NCBI GenBank assembly: GCA_035236585.1
Contig: CP141139.1
Coordinates: forward strand, 38,883,217 to 38,947,216
Direction of reading: 5' to 3'
Length of the DNA: 64,000 bases
Source: Warburgia ugandensis
Taxonomy: Eukaryota > Streptophyta > Magnoliopsida > Canellales > Canellaceae
Below, piece by piece: positions 48,481 to 60,795 of this stretch (the stretch's first letter is position 1; the number at the start of each line of letters is the position of its first letter). The position numbers and the translations under genes are program-made. The notes under the pieces were generated by a model. That model saw only the letters and a program-made list of their open reading frames with translations. It did not search any database and was not told where the DNA came from.

Positions 48481-51100
48481 TAGGAAACTGACAAAATTTG
48501 ATTTCAGTTTCTAGATTCTTCTTGGCGATTTCCTACCACCTGAGAAATTGAAAATCGCCATTAAGATATCAGATGTTGGCTTTGCTACGAAATCCAACCG
48601 CTGATTAGTGAATATGTAATTAGAAAATATATAGTGCCTGCCCAGCCAAAATGTGTAACTAGAAATTGTATAGCACTGGCTCAGATTGGCGCCCAAGGTT
48701 CAGTAATCCTACACGATTAATGTTAGACGATGGAATGCTAAATGGACATTCATATGAGAACGTCCATGGACCCCTCTTTTCTCAGGTACCTTTGCACGAT
48801 CCTACTCTTCGATCTGATTTCTCTGTCCTTGGATGTCGGACAGGTGGACAGGCTAATTCTAGTGTTTAAAAAGTTGCATATATAAAGCGGATGGCTAAGA
48901 AACTTTATACACAAACAGCGGGTAAGATAAAAAGGACGTAGATTGGATGATCCCAACTGTCCTTTGTCTATCAAAATTTCAAAGCTGTCAGTTTTTTTAT
49001 GTATATCTGTATCATCCAATTTACATGCTTTTCTACGCCTTAAAAATCTAAAGCTGAGTCGGATAGGTTCGAAGACGCTTTCAGATCGAGTGTCCATTTA
49101 GCATTCCTGCTGGTTTCAAGGACCCCATTTTGAAAGCCATGGCTCCCAAAATCTGCTACACCATGCACTCCTCCCCTCCAAATATTCCACGTTTTGACAT
49201 CTAAGCGATCCATTTTAAACCCAAAATTTGCAGTTAGAACCCTCGTCATCCTGCTCTGATCATGGCTTACGAAGTAGAGGACTGACGATCCAGCAGGAAC
49301 GACTCTTCTCACTGATTAGCTTGGATTCATCCGTGTTTCTCTTGGATTTGAAACATAATATGCAGAACATTTTAAAAAGACGGACAAAGAAAAACACGGA
49401 AATGTGACCTTTAAAGTTTCAATCCCTGTTAACTTGTTAGTATGAATATTTTCCACTTAAAAAAGATAAAATCGTTGTTTGATATAACAACCAATGGGCC
49501 ACATATATCCGAAAAATCCTTCCATAATCAAGGGACAGATCGATTTGTAGGTAAATGGTTGAGATTATCGAAAAATGGTCCGTAGCTCATGTTATTTTTA
49601 AAGAAAAAGTATGGACATTTTTGCAACTAATTATCCTGAGCCAAGGGTAGCTGACTTTTAAGCCATGCTTTTATTAATTGTCATGTCATAGCATTAAAAA
49701 TTGAAGCATTATTATGAGATGCTTGAGGAAAATACCTTCTGCTGGAGCCGACGAGCATGATTAGAGCGGGACCACGGAACTTGCACTCATAACCTGAAAA
49801 TATTTAAATAATACTCATATGGCCCCGAGAACTATCCATATCTTTTCTCTTTTGAACTTTCATTAATTTACAACCATCGATCAAATAGATAGGTTCATCG
49901 ATGAGAATGATTTTACGCTCATTATCTCCGCACGTATTCCGGGTCCACCAGATAAACGACTAAAACTTGCCGTAAATAGCATGGCTGGTTGGCCCAGTCA
50001 CAAGCAACAGCTCCCCCTATCAATTATTCATGACAGTCAAGTACGTTATTGTGATCCAAACCATTAATTTGGGAATCCCCATCATGGACGCACCACAGCC
50101 AAACCAAATGAATTTGGTGATCCTGACTGTCCGACTGGAGGTGGGTGAAATCCAAAATATTTAGGCTTATTTATAATTGTACCTAAAATAAAATAAATAT
50201 CAAGAAATGCGATAATTTTTTCTTTGGTGCGAATTTATATGGTCTGTGCCTGTAAAAAAATATATGAGTACAAAGTGCATGTGGACCCCAGAATGCTCAT
50301 CTTCAATCATCCTAACCAGGATTTAGTCTTTTGAAGGCAATGGGTGGCTCAAAAGATTCACAAGAAAACAAGTTGGAGAATCTTAGCCTTAACCGATAGT
50401 TAAGGTCTTACCCAGCAGGGAAACTTTTTGGCATGTCAATACCTAAGACTTGGCCCACAAGATGAACAGCTTGGATGACCAACAATGTGGACCTCATATG
50501 TATTTTATAGCTAGCTCCTATGAATCTGTGTACTTGATTTACACGCGCATTCACTATCTAGTCTATCAAAGGAAATCAAAGCGATATGTTTGTCTCGATA
50601 TTTATAGCCAGTCGGGACCATGGTCATGATCATAATCTGGTTTGTATTGCTTTTTGTTCGTTGGTTCGTGGCTCTAATGATGGCTTTAGAGCTGACTTGA
50701 TTTTTCTCTCACCTTCTCAGCCTTCTTTCTACTCAATTTCAGTCCTTGCCCTGCATGTCTAATCCTTATCTTATTCAAAACTTCAAAATATAATACATTG
50801 TTACATGCTTTAAACACTCATTAGTGTAAATAGAGTGTGTAGGCCACCGAATTCCACATCTGTAGTCTGTAATAGATCGCAGCATCGTACTCGTTGGTCC
50901 AATGGGACCTACCAATCAGTTTTTGATCAGAGAGCTTAATTTTATGTAGTGCAATTATTTGCTCCGGCGAAATCTAAGATTCACATGTGCACCTGAAAGT
51001 ACTCTAGGACCAGTGTTTAGCTAATCCAAGCCGTTCATCTGATGCAATGCATCACATATAAATAATGCCCCTTCATTTAAGATCTCTTAATCCAATTAAG
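48481..51100. other. Intergenic stretch, no recognised gene
   Basis: Less AT-rich than the element-filled regions. Minus-strand frames at 48750-49097 and 49040-49312 overlap, have no known motif, and start and stop without splice context. Short phrases such as GATCCAAACCATTAAT (50044) and ATCCAAGCCGTTCATCTG (51025) recur here and at 57.9-58.9 kb and look like ends of dispersed small repeats. Confidence 0.4.
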
Positions 51101-51790
51101 CATGTGCTAGTGATGCTTGAGTTGGAGTTAGTTGGCTCAAGATGAGGTGAGAATTGGTTATTTGAGATGATTTGAGCTGGGTTGAGATAATAAGAATTTA
51201 ACATGACATGACTGAAAATATCACTTAAGTTGGGGTTGAGTTGGATGCAAATGAGATGAGTTGAGATGGGTTGGAAGAAATGGATTAATGGGATGAGTTG
51301 GAGGAGATGGGTTGAGATGACATGATATGGCCCATTTCCGTCTTAACTAAAATATAGGGGCAAGGCTGAATTTTGGGATGAGAAAATACTCTCTTTTATG
51401 CTAGGAATTGTTCCCCTATTCAACAATGTAACAAATCCGGGGTTCCAACAGTCATAATATTGTTCACTTTGGGCGTAGCCCGCATAGTTTTGTTCTTCCC
51501 CGGCTTCTCAGGAAAAACGCGTTATGACCGTTAGAGCCATCTGGACTCTTATAACCAGCCCAGATCTCCCTCCCCAGGTGATGTGAGACTAACTCTTAGT
51601 ACCTCCCCACCCTTGTTCCCTCAACCAATCTTGAGTTAGACTATCTTAGGGCATTCCTCTCAAGCCATCTTGGCCCACCATCAAAGCATCTTGGCAAATA
51701 CCTGTGGGTTCACCTTTTCCCTTTTAGGGACACGCGTCCACTCGTGCAGCTAGCCTGCCCTATCACTAGGGGACTAGCTCTGATATCATT

Positions 51791-52010
51791 TGTAACAGAT
51801 CCGGAGTTCCAATAGTCATAATATTGTCCTCTTTAGACGCAGCCCGCACAGTTTTGTTCTTCCCCGGCTTCCCAGGGAAAACACGTTATGACCGTTAGAG
51901 CCATCTGGACTCTTATAACTAGCCCAGATCTCTCTCCCCAGGCGATGTGGGACTAACTCTCAATACCTCTCCACCCTTGTTCCCTCAACCTATCTTGGGC
52001 CTTGACCTCA
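51791..52010 (-). repeat. TRIM-like LTR, inner minus-strand copy
   Basis: 220 bp, from TGTAACAGATCCGG to CCTTGACCTCA on the plus strand. Read on the minus strand it contains GGTTATAAGAGTC, a possible TATA box. It is followed on the minus strand by the primer-binding site, so it is the 5' LTR of the left unit. It is also preceded by internal sequence (52011-52084), which shows a tandem arrangement. Confidence 0.8.
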
Positions 52011-52084
52011 GAATATCTTGGGGCATCCTCCTCAAGCCATCTTGGCCCACCCTCAAGGCATCTTGGCAAACACCTGTGGGTATC

Positions 52085-52303
52085 TGAGGTCAAGGACCAA
52101 GATAGGTTAAGGAAACAAGGGTGGGGAGGTACTGAAAGTTAGTCCCATGTTGCCTGGGGAGGGAGATCTGGCTGGTTATAAGAGTCCGAATGGCTCTAAA
52201 GGTCATAACCCGTTTTCCTTGAGAAGCCGGGGAAGAACAAAACCGTTCGAGCTGCGCCCAAAGTGGACAATATTATGACTGTTGGAACCTGAGATCTGTT
52301 ACA
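52085..52303 (+). repeat. TRIM-like LTR, inner plus-strand copy
   Basis: 219 bp, TGAGGTCAAGG to GATCTGTTACA, followed by the primer-binding site. It is the 5' LTR of the right-hand unit and the mirror image of 51791-52010 across a 74-bp centre. Confidence 0.8.
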
Positions 52304-52892
52304 AATGGTATTAAAGCCAGTTCCCTCATGATGGGGCGGGCTAGCTGCACTCGTGGACCCGTGTCCCTAAAGGGGAAAAGGTGAACCCACAGGTGTTTGC
52401 CAAGATGCCTTGAGGGTGGGCCAAAATGGCTTGAGGGAGATGCCCCAAGATAGTCTGAGGTCAAGGCCTAAGATAGGTTGAGGGAACAAGGGTGGGGAGG
52501 TACTGAGAGTTAGTCCCACATCGCCTGAGGAGGGAGATCTGGGCTGGTTATAAGAGTCTGGATGGCTCTAACGGTCATAACGCGTTTTCCCTAGGAAGTT
52601 GAGAAAGAAAAAAACTGTGTGGGCTGCGCCTAAAGCGAACAATATTATGATTGTTGGAACCCTGGATCTGTTACAAACAACCAAAGTTGAGATGATTTCA
52701 CTTGAGATGAAGAGGTATGCAATAACTAATAGTGAGATTGGGATTTCTTAGGACGAACTTGCTTTTTTACCTTGATTTTTTTTTTTTATACTTTCCAAAA
52801 CACAGGGTCCCTTGTTTAAAAATATCTTCTTCTTTTTTTAAATTAAATACTAAAATCATAAATTTCTGTCTAAATTTGGATAAAGTTTTCTC

Positions 52893-55800
52893 TGTTTTTC
52901 AAACTCAAGCATTTAACACATGCGATGCGAAAATACTTAATAGCATCTGTAAGATTAAATATAATATATAGATTTAAAATTTTCCTTTCTTTTAGTACTG
53001 TATCCTGGTTACATCCCCAAACAACTTATTAGTCAAAATATACCAACTATAAAGTATATCAAATGTATTCTTAATAACAACTAGTCAACTCTTTATTACA
53101 ATCATAAAGTAAATAGTATCACATACCCTTTTCTACTTTAAAGGTCTCTTTAATAACCAGTTATTCAGCAGTCAATCTCCCTTCCCTCCTTAATTAGAAC
53201 TTTCACCTAAAATTGTTGGTTGTAAGGGGGTGAGTACAACGACTCACGATGAGAATTTACAAGGTTAGATAAAACTGTACCAAACCATAATCCATATTGA
53301 TATTCAATATAAGTTCATAAGTCATAACAGCACATGTCGAATTTGCCAATGTTCATAATAATCAATTCACATATGGTAAAATCATCACACATGACCCAAT
53401 ACATAGAAATCATTGTTGTTCATAGCATTCAATAATATTCAAAGACATAGAGATTTCAATAAGAACAACTAAATATCATAAATCAAAATTTGTTGAAGTA
53501 GAAATTATCAAAATGAGTCATTAATCCTTTAGGATTACCTAACTTGAATTTAACATGTCTCAAGTATAAAATACTAATTGTAAGAAATAATGCCCACCAT
53601 CAAGCTATGACTTTGCTATGTGTCAAAATCATGCTCAGATACCTAGGCCACTACACCGCCTCCATGGGGAGGAATGGATCAATACAAGATGAAGTCTACC
53701 CAATGTGCTCTACCCTTAAATCATATACTAGTATCTATATCAAAAGGAACTAGGGGCCAAGCTGATCTTATGTCATACATAGCTAGCATGAGTGTCTAAC
53801 CGACCACTCACCCCGTGTAAAACAATTCTCGAGAGTCTTATTGACAACTTGAGTTAAATCTTGTATTTGATGTCTAATTGGTCATCCAACTTATCTAAAT
53901 TTTGTCATTAGACATAACAATAGAATTTCAAGTAGATAATCATTAGAACACTTTCATATACAACACTTTCCTTAAAAAATCATTTATATAAAAAATTATC
54001 TTTTACAAAACAAATTAATGAGATCCAATGAATTTCTTTTTATTTCTTTACCATAATATACAATTTATAACACATACTTACTTTTGAGATTATTCAACCT
54101 CTTATATTTATAAAACTTTTCACTTTATTCTTGGTGAGATGTTCAATCGACTTTGTTATTTTTCAATCTTATAACTATCTTTCTATACTAATGATTTCAC
54201 TTATTACACTTTACTGATCATAGTTTTCTTATTAAGAGTATCATCTTAATGTTACTATTACTTATATAAGAAAGACTTCAAGTATTCATTTGTTTGTCTT
54301 TAATGTATTTTAACTAAATCTTATTACTTTAAAACCATCAATACATTGTATCCAAACCAAACATATATTTAGTATTCCTACTCTGGATGCATATGTAATA
54401 TTATTTAAAGAAATAAAGTTTATTATAATTGGAACTATGACTTTAGAGAGGATCATAAGCTCTCAACATAAAACTTATTCTAAGTTAAACAATAATATCT
54501 ATACCTTATTTCTAAAAAATAACAGTTTGTAACTAACAAAGAAAATAGTATGTAGTTATAGTTAGTGTGTGTGTATAACTATCTTATTATTTTATAAACA
54601 AAACTATATACTACATATCTTATAGTTTACTAACCATGACGGAAACATAATTTCAATTTCAAAACAAGTATGAAATGGATTAGATGAATATAATACTCAT
54701 ATAAACAGATGACTCATTTTAAAATGTTATAAATCAATTAGTGTTTCAAGGTATTAGAATACTACTCTTCTATGAAATTTAGTGATTAAGTTATTCATAA
54801 TATAGTTTACAGATTTATAGCTACAGCTAAAGGGGTTAAGTTCTTCAGAAATTTCCTTCCTTTGTAACATTAGATTATATGAATAAAACAAAACTAGACT
54901 ATTGTGTACACTAATATTCAATCCAATTGATGGAATCAAAGTTATAACATATCAGATGTTGTATATAATACTAAATCAACTACTAACTCTATAACATTTA
55001 TCTATTTCATACTAAAATCATTGGAAACTTATGTTTAAAAGCTTGTTAACAGTTCTGAAATTTTCAATGACTGTTAATTTAACAAAAATCTTTAAACAGT
55101 ACCAATTAACCTAACTATCCATTTTATAAAGGACAATCATAGGAAGTTAAATGTTTGGATATCAACATAGGATTTTATTTTTCGACTGCCAGTTAATATA
55201 AAACATTTCTAACTGTCTATATATTAGCATAGAATGGTATCCAATATTTACAACTAATGCTAACTCACACAGGAATATTCGATTCATCATCTAAGAAGTC
55301 TCTTAAATGCAGTGATTAGTTAAATTTGAATTAATCTAGTTTGTGAAAATTTTGTTTTTACAAATGTATAATTTTAGATCCATCTCAGAAATAAAAATCA
55401 CTTTTGGAGAAAATTTTATTAAGCTTATCATATAGATAATTTTTTTTGTAAAGAAATTTTGACATCAAATTACCGTATCACATATAAATCAAAGTGTCAG
55501 ATTCTGTAGCACAAAAACTACATATGTTATCTAAATTTTTTACTAACCAGTAGTTATAGACTACATCAGAAATCAAATCACAGGAAAGATAATTATGGAA
55601 TAATCAAAACTACAATTACTATTTGAATGTTTTAACACAATAGATTACTAATTATGCACAACATGATTCATCAAATTTAAACTACACAACTACTATTTGT
55701 AAATGAAGAACAATATATTGTTATCCTATGAAACATGATTCAAAAGTTTATACTAATTATTCCAGTAAAAATTCCAGATTTTATATCAACTACAAAGTTA

Positions 55801-57045
55801 TTGCTTGAAGTTTTAAAAGAATAGATTTTTATTATTAACATGATTCAAATATTTATGTTACTAATATCTAGAAATTTTTTTTGAAATAAATCAAAACATA
55901 CAGTTACTGATTTTTAGAAAAAATATAATTAAATCAAAATTAAATCTAAACAAGTAGAAACCTACATTTCCCCTTACCTGTAAACACTATTTCCCTTTCT
56001 TTTTTATTTGATCTTGAATCGAATGTGAGAATAGGAGCATGAATCTTCGTGTTGTCATAAATCCCTCACCAAAAACCATGTGCACTCCCCCAATCTAGCT
56101 CCCTTTTGGTTTCCCACTAAAAACCCCAAAATCAACCCTCTATTCTTTGCATTTTTAGCAAAATTCTTCTAGGGCTTCCATGCAAAAAGCCTTAGTTTTC
56201 CTTCTTATGCCTAGCAATCCCTCTTTTTCCTCTATGATTTCCTCTTCTATTCCTTTTTTTTTTTGTTGGGTTCTTCAATAGAAATGAAATAAGGGAAGTT
56301 TCCTTATTTCATTTTGTATCTTTGTTTTTAACTCTTTTCATTTATACTTTTTCTAACTTATAATTATGTTGCTTGATGTATTGGGATTTCTAATTGAATC
56401 CCAATCGTTAGATTATTTTCAATTTTGAAATCTTCTATTTTGAGCCGTTGGATCATCATTAAAGGCTCAGTTCTGTAACAGTTTAAAACATAGCTTTCTT
56501 TTATCTTGTAACTGTTAGACCATCATCTAATGATCATTATTTTACTTAGTCTAATAGGTTTTAAAAATAAAATCTTGAGCTTTAAATATTCATCTAAGGG
56601 TCCTTATTTGTAACAGTCCTTCTTAATTCATTGCATTCTTATATTTTCCTCACATAGGATTTTATTTTGCCTCATGTGGGTTTCTATATTTGATTGTCCA
56701 AATGCCAAAATTTCATAATAATTAATAAAATAGCATAAAATGTGAATTTTTTTTTCTTAAAAATTATTAGGGAGATGACTTGAAGTCTAGACCTCACCTT
56801 GACAAGTTGTACTTCGAATTGCTTAACTGCACTTAGCTTAGGTCATCAAGTCTCACTAGATTAAAGTTATATTATCTCTTATATCCTAATTTTGCATAAT
56901 TTATTTAATGAGTTATAATTAAAAAATTTATTTAGATTTTATTTCAACTCACTTTTACACCAAATAGCCAACAAATTGACTTAAAATATTTCTTAACTTA
57001 TAAATATAACATTTCTTTATTTTGTAAAAAATGTGGGTCATTACA
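52893..57045 (-). mobile_element. LTR-like block, probably a solo LTR of 4.15 kb
   Basis: Read on the minus strand it starts TGTAATGACCCACATTTT (57045 backward), a typical start for Del/Tekay-type LTRs, and ends in ...AAACA at 52893. TTTCTC stands on both sides (52887-52892 and 57046-57051), a possible 6-bp target duplication, though the T-rich context weakens it. GTCGTTGTACTCACCCCC on the minus strand near 53245-53225 is another LTR-like mark. The interior is very AT-rich with no coding core. The block interrupts the inverted-repeat element at 51105-57180. Confidence 0.45.
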
Positions 57046-57959
57046 TTTCTCGTCTCAGCTCAAGCATCACAACTACTAAATGGAGATGAGATGAGTTTCA
57101 TCTTAACTCATCTCAAGTACCACTAACATTGAGCTAAGATGAGGATATATCTCAAACCAGCTCTAGCACCACTAACAGCAATGTGTATAGTTCTAAAACT
57201 CATGAGTAGATTGGGAAAAATCATCTGAGTTTGTTGACTTTATAGCAAATCCAGTTGAGTCCTTGTTGATAATATATATAATTATCAGCCCAAAAGAATT
57301 TTATTCGAAATCACACTTGATTATTTTTAAGTCACCTACAAGTTGAATCGAGTTAACTTGACTCACTTGCCCTACGAGTCCAGTCAATTTTCTGAGTTTT
57401 TAAACTATAGTGATATATCCCATCTAATCTCATCTCGAGTCAGCTAACCGTCACAAGTAAAACTTGTCTGAGGCGTTTGCATTCAGTTCCCTTTGTTGTT
57501 TATGACTAATCTTAGGCTTCCAAATAAACTGAACGGCTGATTATGCTGGACAAGCTTTGAAAAAACAAAGCTTATATCACCCCCACAAATATCACCATAG
57601 CTTATCCAATGCTTGACATAGGATTCTTGTACTTTTATTCAATATATCCATATGGTACGTAATGTTTGAATATGATGCCAAATTCTGAAAAAATAAAAAT
57701 AAAAATAAAAATATTAGATTATAGATATTGGGGATGAGTATGTTAGGATCTATTGATGTGTTTTATAATAAATTATTACGTTTGAGGATGGAATCATGAG
57801 ACCCTCGTTTTATTAGTTTAATTTAGTCTTCTTTCTCTCTCTTTCTCATATGATGCAAGACTTTGGATGGTTCTTGCATCATAGAATTTGTGGGCCTCCG
57901 TTTAAGTGATCCAAACCGTTCATTTTCTTTGTACAATCTTACGTTGCCTAAGTCCCAGC

Positions 57960-58130
57960 TCCACTGGATGATCCTAAACCTTCTAATTTTTACCCTGCGA
58001 GGTAGTAAGATAAGCGTCGTGGGATTCTTGAAATGTTCTATACCCTCTAGACTACTTTTAATATAGATCAAATCATCCACACATAAATGAAATAAGGGAT
58101 GATCCACTGGATGATCCTAAACCTTCTAAT
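57960..58130. repeat. 28-bp perfect direct repeat
   Basis: The phrase starting TCCACTGGATGATCC and ending CTTCTAAT occurs at 57960-57987 and 58103-58130 without a mismatch. It brackets a 115-bp stretch. Confidence 0.9.
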
Positions 58131-58340
58131 ACCGTCTGTCTACGACGTCAAAGAGCCTAAAAACACAAGGTTTAAGGTCATCCGAGACTCCTAGTGGGTG
58201 AGATTTCTGACTTACGCTTAAAATGCAGGTGATGCATGGGTTGGATCCCTTGATTGCGCATGAGGCTGTGTTTTTATCCAAATTTTATTGGATCGTACAT
58301 CATAAAATTTGGTCTGCAAAACAAATGTTTTTTACCTGGT

Positions 58341-58557
58341 GTGAGTGGTTCTTGAGATAAAATGAGCTGACATGAGACAAGATGATATGAGATCTAGCTT
58401 GATGACCAAATTTGGCTTGAAATAAAGTGAGATGACTGAAAATTAACGTAACTATGAGTAAAGATGAGATGATTTTCATCTCAACTCATCTCAAGCACAA
58501 CTAATAATGAGACAATGAGATAATATTTCATCTCAGCTCAGTTCAAATACCACTAAC
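58341..58557. mobile_element. Small inverted-repeat (MITE-like) element
   Basis: About 217 bp with ends GTGAGTGGTTCTTGAG and, on the minus strand, GTTAGTGGTATTTGAAC. The interior has the same GAGATGAG, GAGCTGA and CTCATCTCAAG words as the element at 51105-57180. No clear target duplication. No coding content. Confidence 0.6.
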
Positions 58558-60777
58558 AGTGATATGGTCCACACTATATCATATCACGTTAGATCATCGC
58601 TTCTCAAGTAACACCCCCCCTGTAATGACATAACTTACAAGCTAAAATGAGTACTCATTTGAGGATCTGGGCCTACCCATGTGATTAGTCCAATCCAAAC
58701 CGTTCATATGGTAGACTGATGGAGACTGCTGTTGATAGCCTGAAAGTGTAAAATTGTCAGGCGTACTTCCAATCTCAACTAGAATTTCTAATGACAAGTT
58801 CCAAGACTGCAATTAGAAACCCTCACCTAGAGCATAACCAAAATGAACGGTTCAGATCATTCTAAATTAATATTTTGTATTCAATAATTTATTTTTAGGT
58901 CACCAATCAATCCTAGCTCGCATTTGGAAAAGTTTCAAGCCGTGGCATCTTTGCAGTTCACCCATAATAACCAAGGAGAAAGAGAGAGAGAGGATGATAT
59001 GGGTGGGAAAAAAGGGTTAGCGGATGGTTGGGAACGGCTTGAAACGGAGATGAGTTGGCTATTTCTTCTACTCAAAGGGTAGACACGTGGCAGTTCTCTA
59101 AAGCTTTTTACTTGGTGTGTTATATTGATATGTGTTTGACGAGAAAGAGAGAGAGAAGAGAGTAGGCAACCAACCAACTTGCATATCACCCTCTTTGGAC
59201 CTTCCACGTTTTCGTCACAAACTAGGAAAAGCCTCCAAAAAGATCCTTCAATTTCAATCAAACTACCAAAACGCCCTTTCCTAGCGCCATTCCCTTTCTT
59301 TCCCTACAAAATTACTTAACTGCCGTTCCTAGTCTTATGTATAGTACTTTGTTTAAGAAAAGTTTCGCACCCAACTGAGGCAAGTGCATGATCTACTAAA
59401 CCATTCATCTGATTGAGCCACTGTAGAAATGCATATACTTAGGCTTGACAATGGTGACTATACTTGTGTTAGCTTGCGAAAAAATCGATGGTCGACCGAA
59501 AGAAATGGGCGACTGGTTATGATTCTTCGGCCCATTGGATTAATCACGCTTGATCAGCTGATTTCCTTTTTCTTTTTCTTTTTTTGTGATAAATACATTT
59601 GGCTGATTTCAAGTGAGTGGTGTTCCATTGCATTTCATCACAATTGGCTGTCATTCTCCTTATGTTTTGGTGGTACCATTCATATGAGAAGATGGACTCT
59701 TTATTTCCTTTTGAAAATTTTTCACCAGAGAAGATAATTGAGAAATCCTTTTAAGAAGCGCTCTCAATTGCTAATGTAAACTTAGGAGGATACTACTTGA
59801 AGCAAGTTACCACGAAGCATGAAAGGAAATGTGGAGCAATCATGCCACTTGTCAGCAAGTTGCACAAATAAAGGTGTGTCGTATATTCATTACCTGAGGT
59901 AAAAGAAAAAAAAAAAAAAAAAAAGAGAGCAAAAAAGGCTGTGTCACATGAATGAGCTCTTAGCATTTGACTTAAACCTTTGGACCACAAGCTAGAACTT
60001 TTATTATCAACTCTCTTGCTCTGGGAGAAGCAGTTCTTGAGAGAAAACATGAGGTCCGGCTATACCCATCTTGAGAAATGTAGCTGCCATTGTCCTGGTT
60101 GTGAATTTCAATTGATGGGGACCATATCTAAGTGTTGGAGAATGTTCTGCACAAGTGGATTGTGTATAGGATAGTCTTTCATTGAATCAAGTGAGTAGCT
60201 ACTCTTGGTTCTAAGTGCCTGTTAAAATTACCTGTCTCCTTAAAAGGGACATGTCCTTTGGTGCAGAAAGGGAACATGCTTTGTATCTGTCAAAGAAAAA
60301 GAGGTGGGGGCAAAACATGCTTTGAACGAACTAGTTATTCAAATACCAAAGTGGATTCTGCAAAAAAGATACAGAAGAAAGGTTGGATCTGCGTATTTTT
60401 CATGTATATTTAGCTGATTTAATTTATATTTATTTACTGTTTGAAGGCATGATTGCACCACATTTCCTATCAAGTTTCCTAGTAATTAACTTTCTTTAAG
60501 TAGTATTCTCTTATATTTCTACTAATTAGTTAGATTTAGAAATAATTTTCTGCCAGAGATTTATCTTATTTCTTGATCATACTTGTAACATTGTTCATCT
60601 CATGATATTTGGTTAATCTCAGAAGTTCTCAACTTATTATTGTAATCAATTTTAAGGGATTATCAGGAGGTACAGTAAAGTGAAATTGCTAAGCTTAACA
60701 GTTACACTGAGAAAACCAAAATCATGCTACACAGCTGTTAATACACAGAGCCAAATCTGACTTGATATATGGGCTCA
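58558..60777. other. Intergenic stretch, no recognised gene
   Basis: Frames at 58935-59261, 59429-59737 and 59793-60174 show no known domain; the first starts with TTG. GA repeats at 58979-58993 and a poly-A run near 59908-59924 are the only simple repeats. Confidence 0.45.
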
Positions 60778-60795
60778 CACATGGCTTAGTCTAAC

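Larger units (their letters stand above)
51427..52675. mobile_element. Palindromic TRIM-like array of four short LTRs
   Basis: Two small LTR retrotransposons without genes lie in inverted orientation. The left one is on the minus strand: LTR 51427-51640, internal 51641-51790, LTR 51791-52010. The right one is on the plus strand: LTR 52085-52303, internal 52304-52455, LTR 52456-52675. Each LTR is about 220 bp, starts TGAGGTCAAGG and ends GATCTGTTACA. Two bases after each 5' LTR comes a primer-binding site, TGGTATTAAAGC at 52306-52317 and, on the minus strand, TGATATCAGAGC at 51777-51788; both match the initiator-Met tRNA type TGGTATCAGAGC. Bases 52011-52084 are a further partial internal segment on the minus strand. 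AACAA flanks the whole array (51422-51426 and 52676-52680). Size, PBS and lack of genes fit TRIM elements. Confidence 0.8.
51105..57180. mobile_element. hAT/MITE-like inverted-repeat element with two insertions
   Basis: The left end reads CTAGTGATGCTTGAGTTGG (51108-51126). The right end, on the minus strand, reads GTTAGTGGTGCTAGAGCTGG (57160-57179). Between them the original sequence is built of GAGATGAGTT and GAGCTGGGTTGAG words, now present as 51105-51426, 52681-52886 and 57052-57180. The gaps are the TRIM-like palindrome and a 4.15-kb LTR-like block. A relative without insertions lies at 58341-58557. The TAGTG start fits the YARNG end rule of hAT elements, but no clean 8-bp target duplication is visible, so the class is uncertain. 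Confidence 0.5.

Noticed and set aside
48750..49312. Overlapping minus-strand frames of 115 and 90 codons
   Set aside because: Different frames over the same DNA, no known motif and no gene context.
58935..59261. Minus-strand frame of 108 codons
   Set aside because: It starts with TTG and is serine/leucine-rich with no domain.
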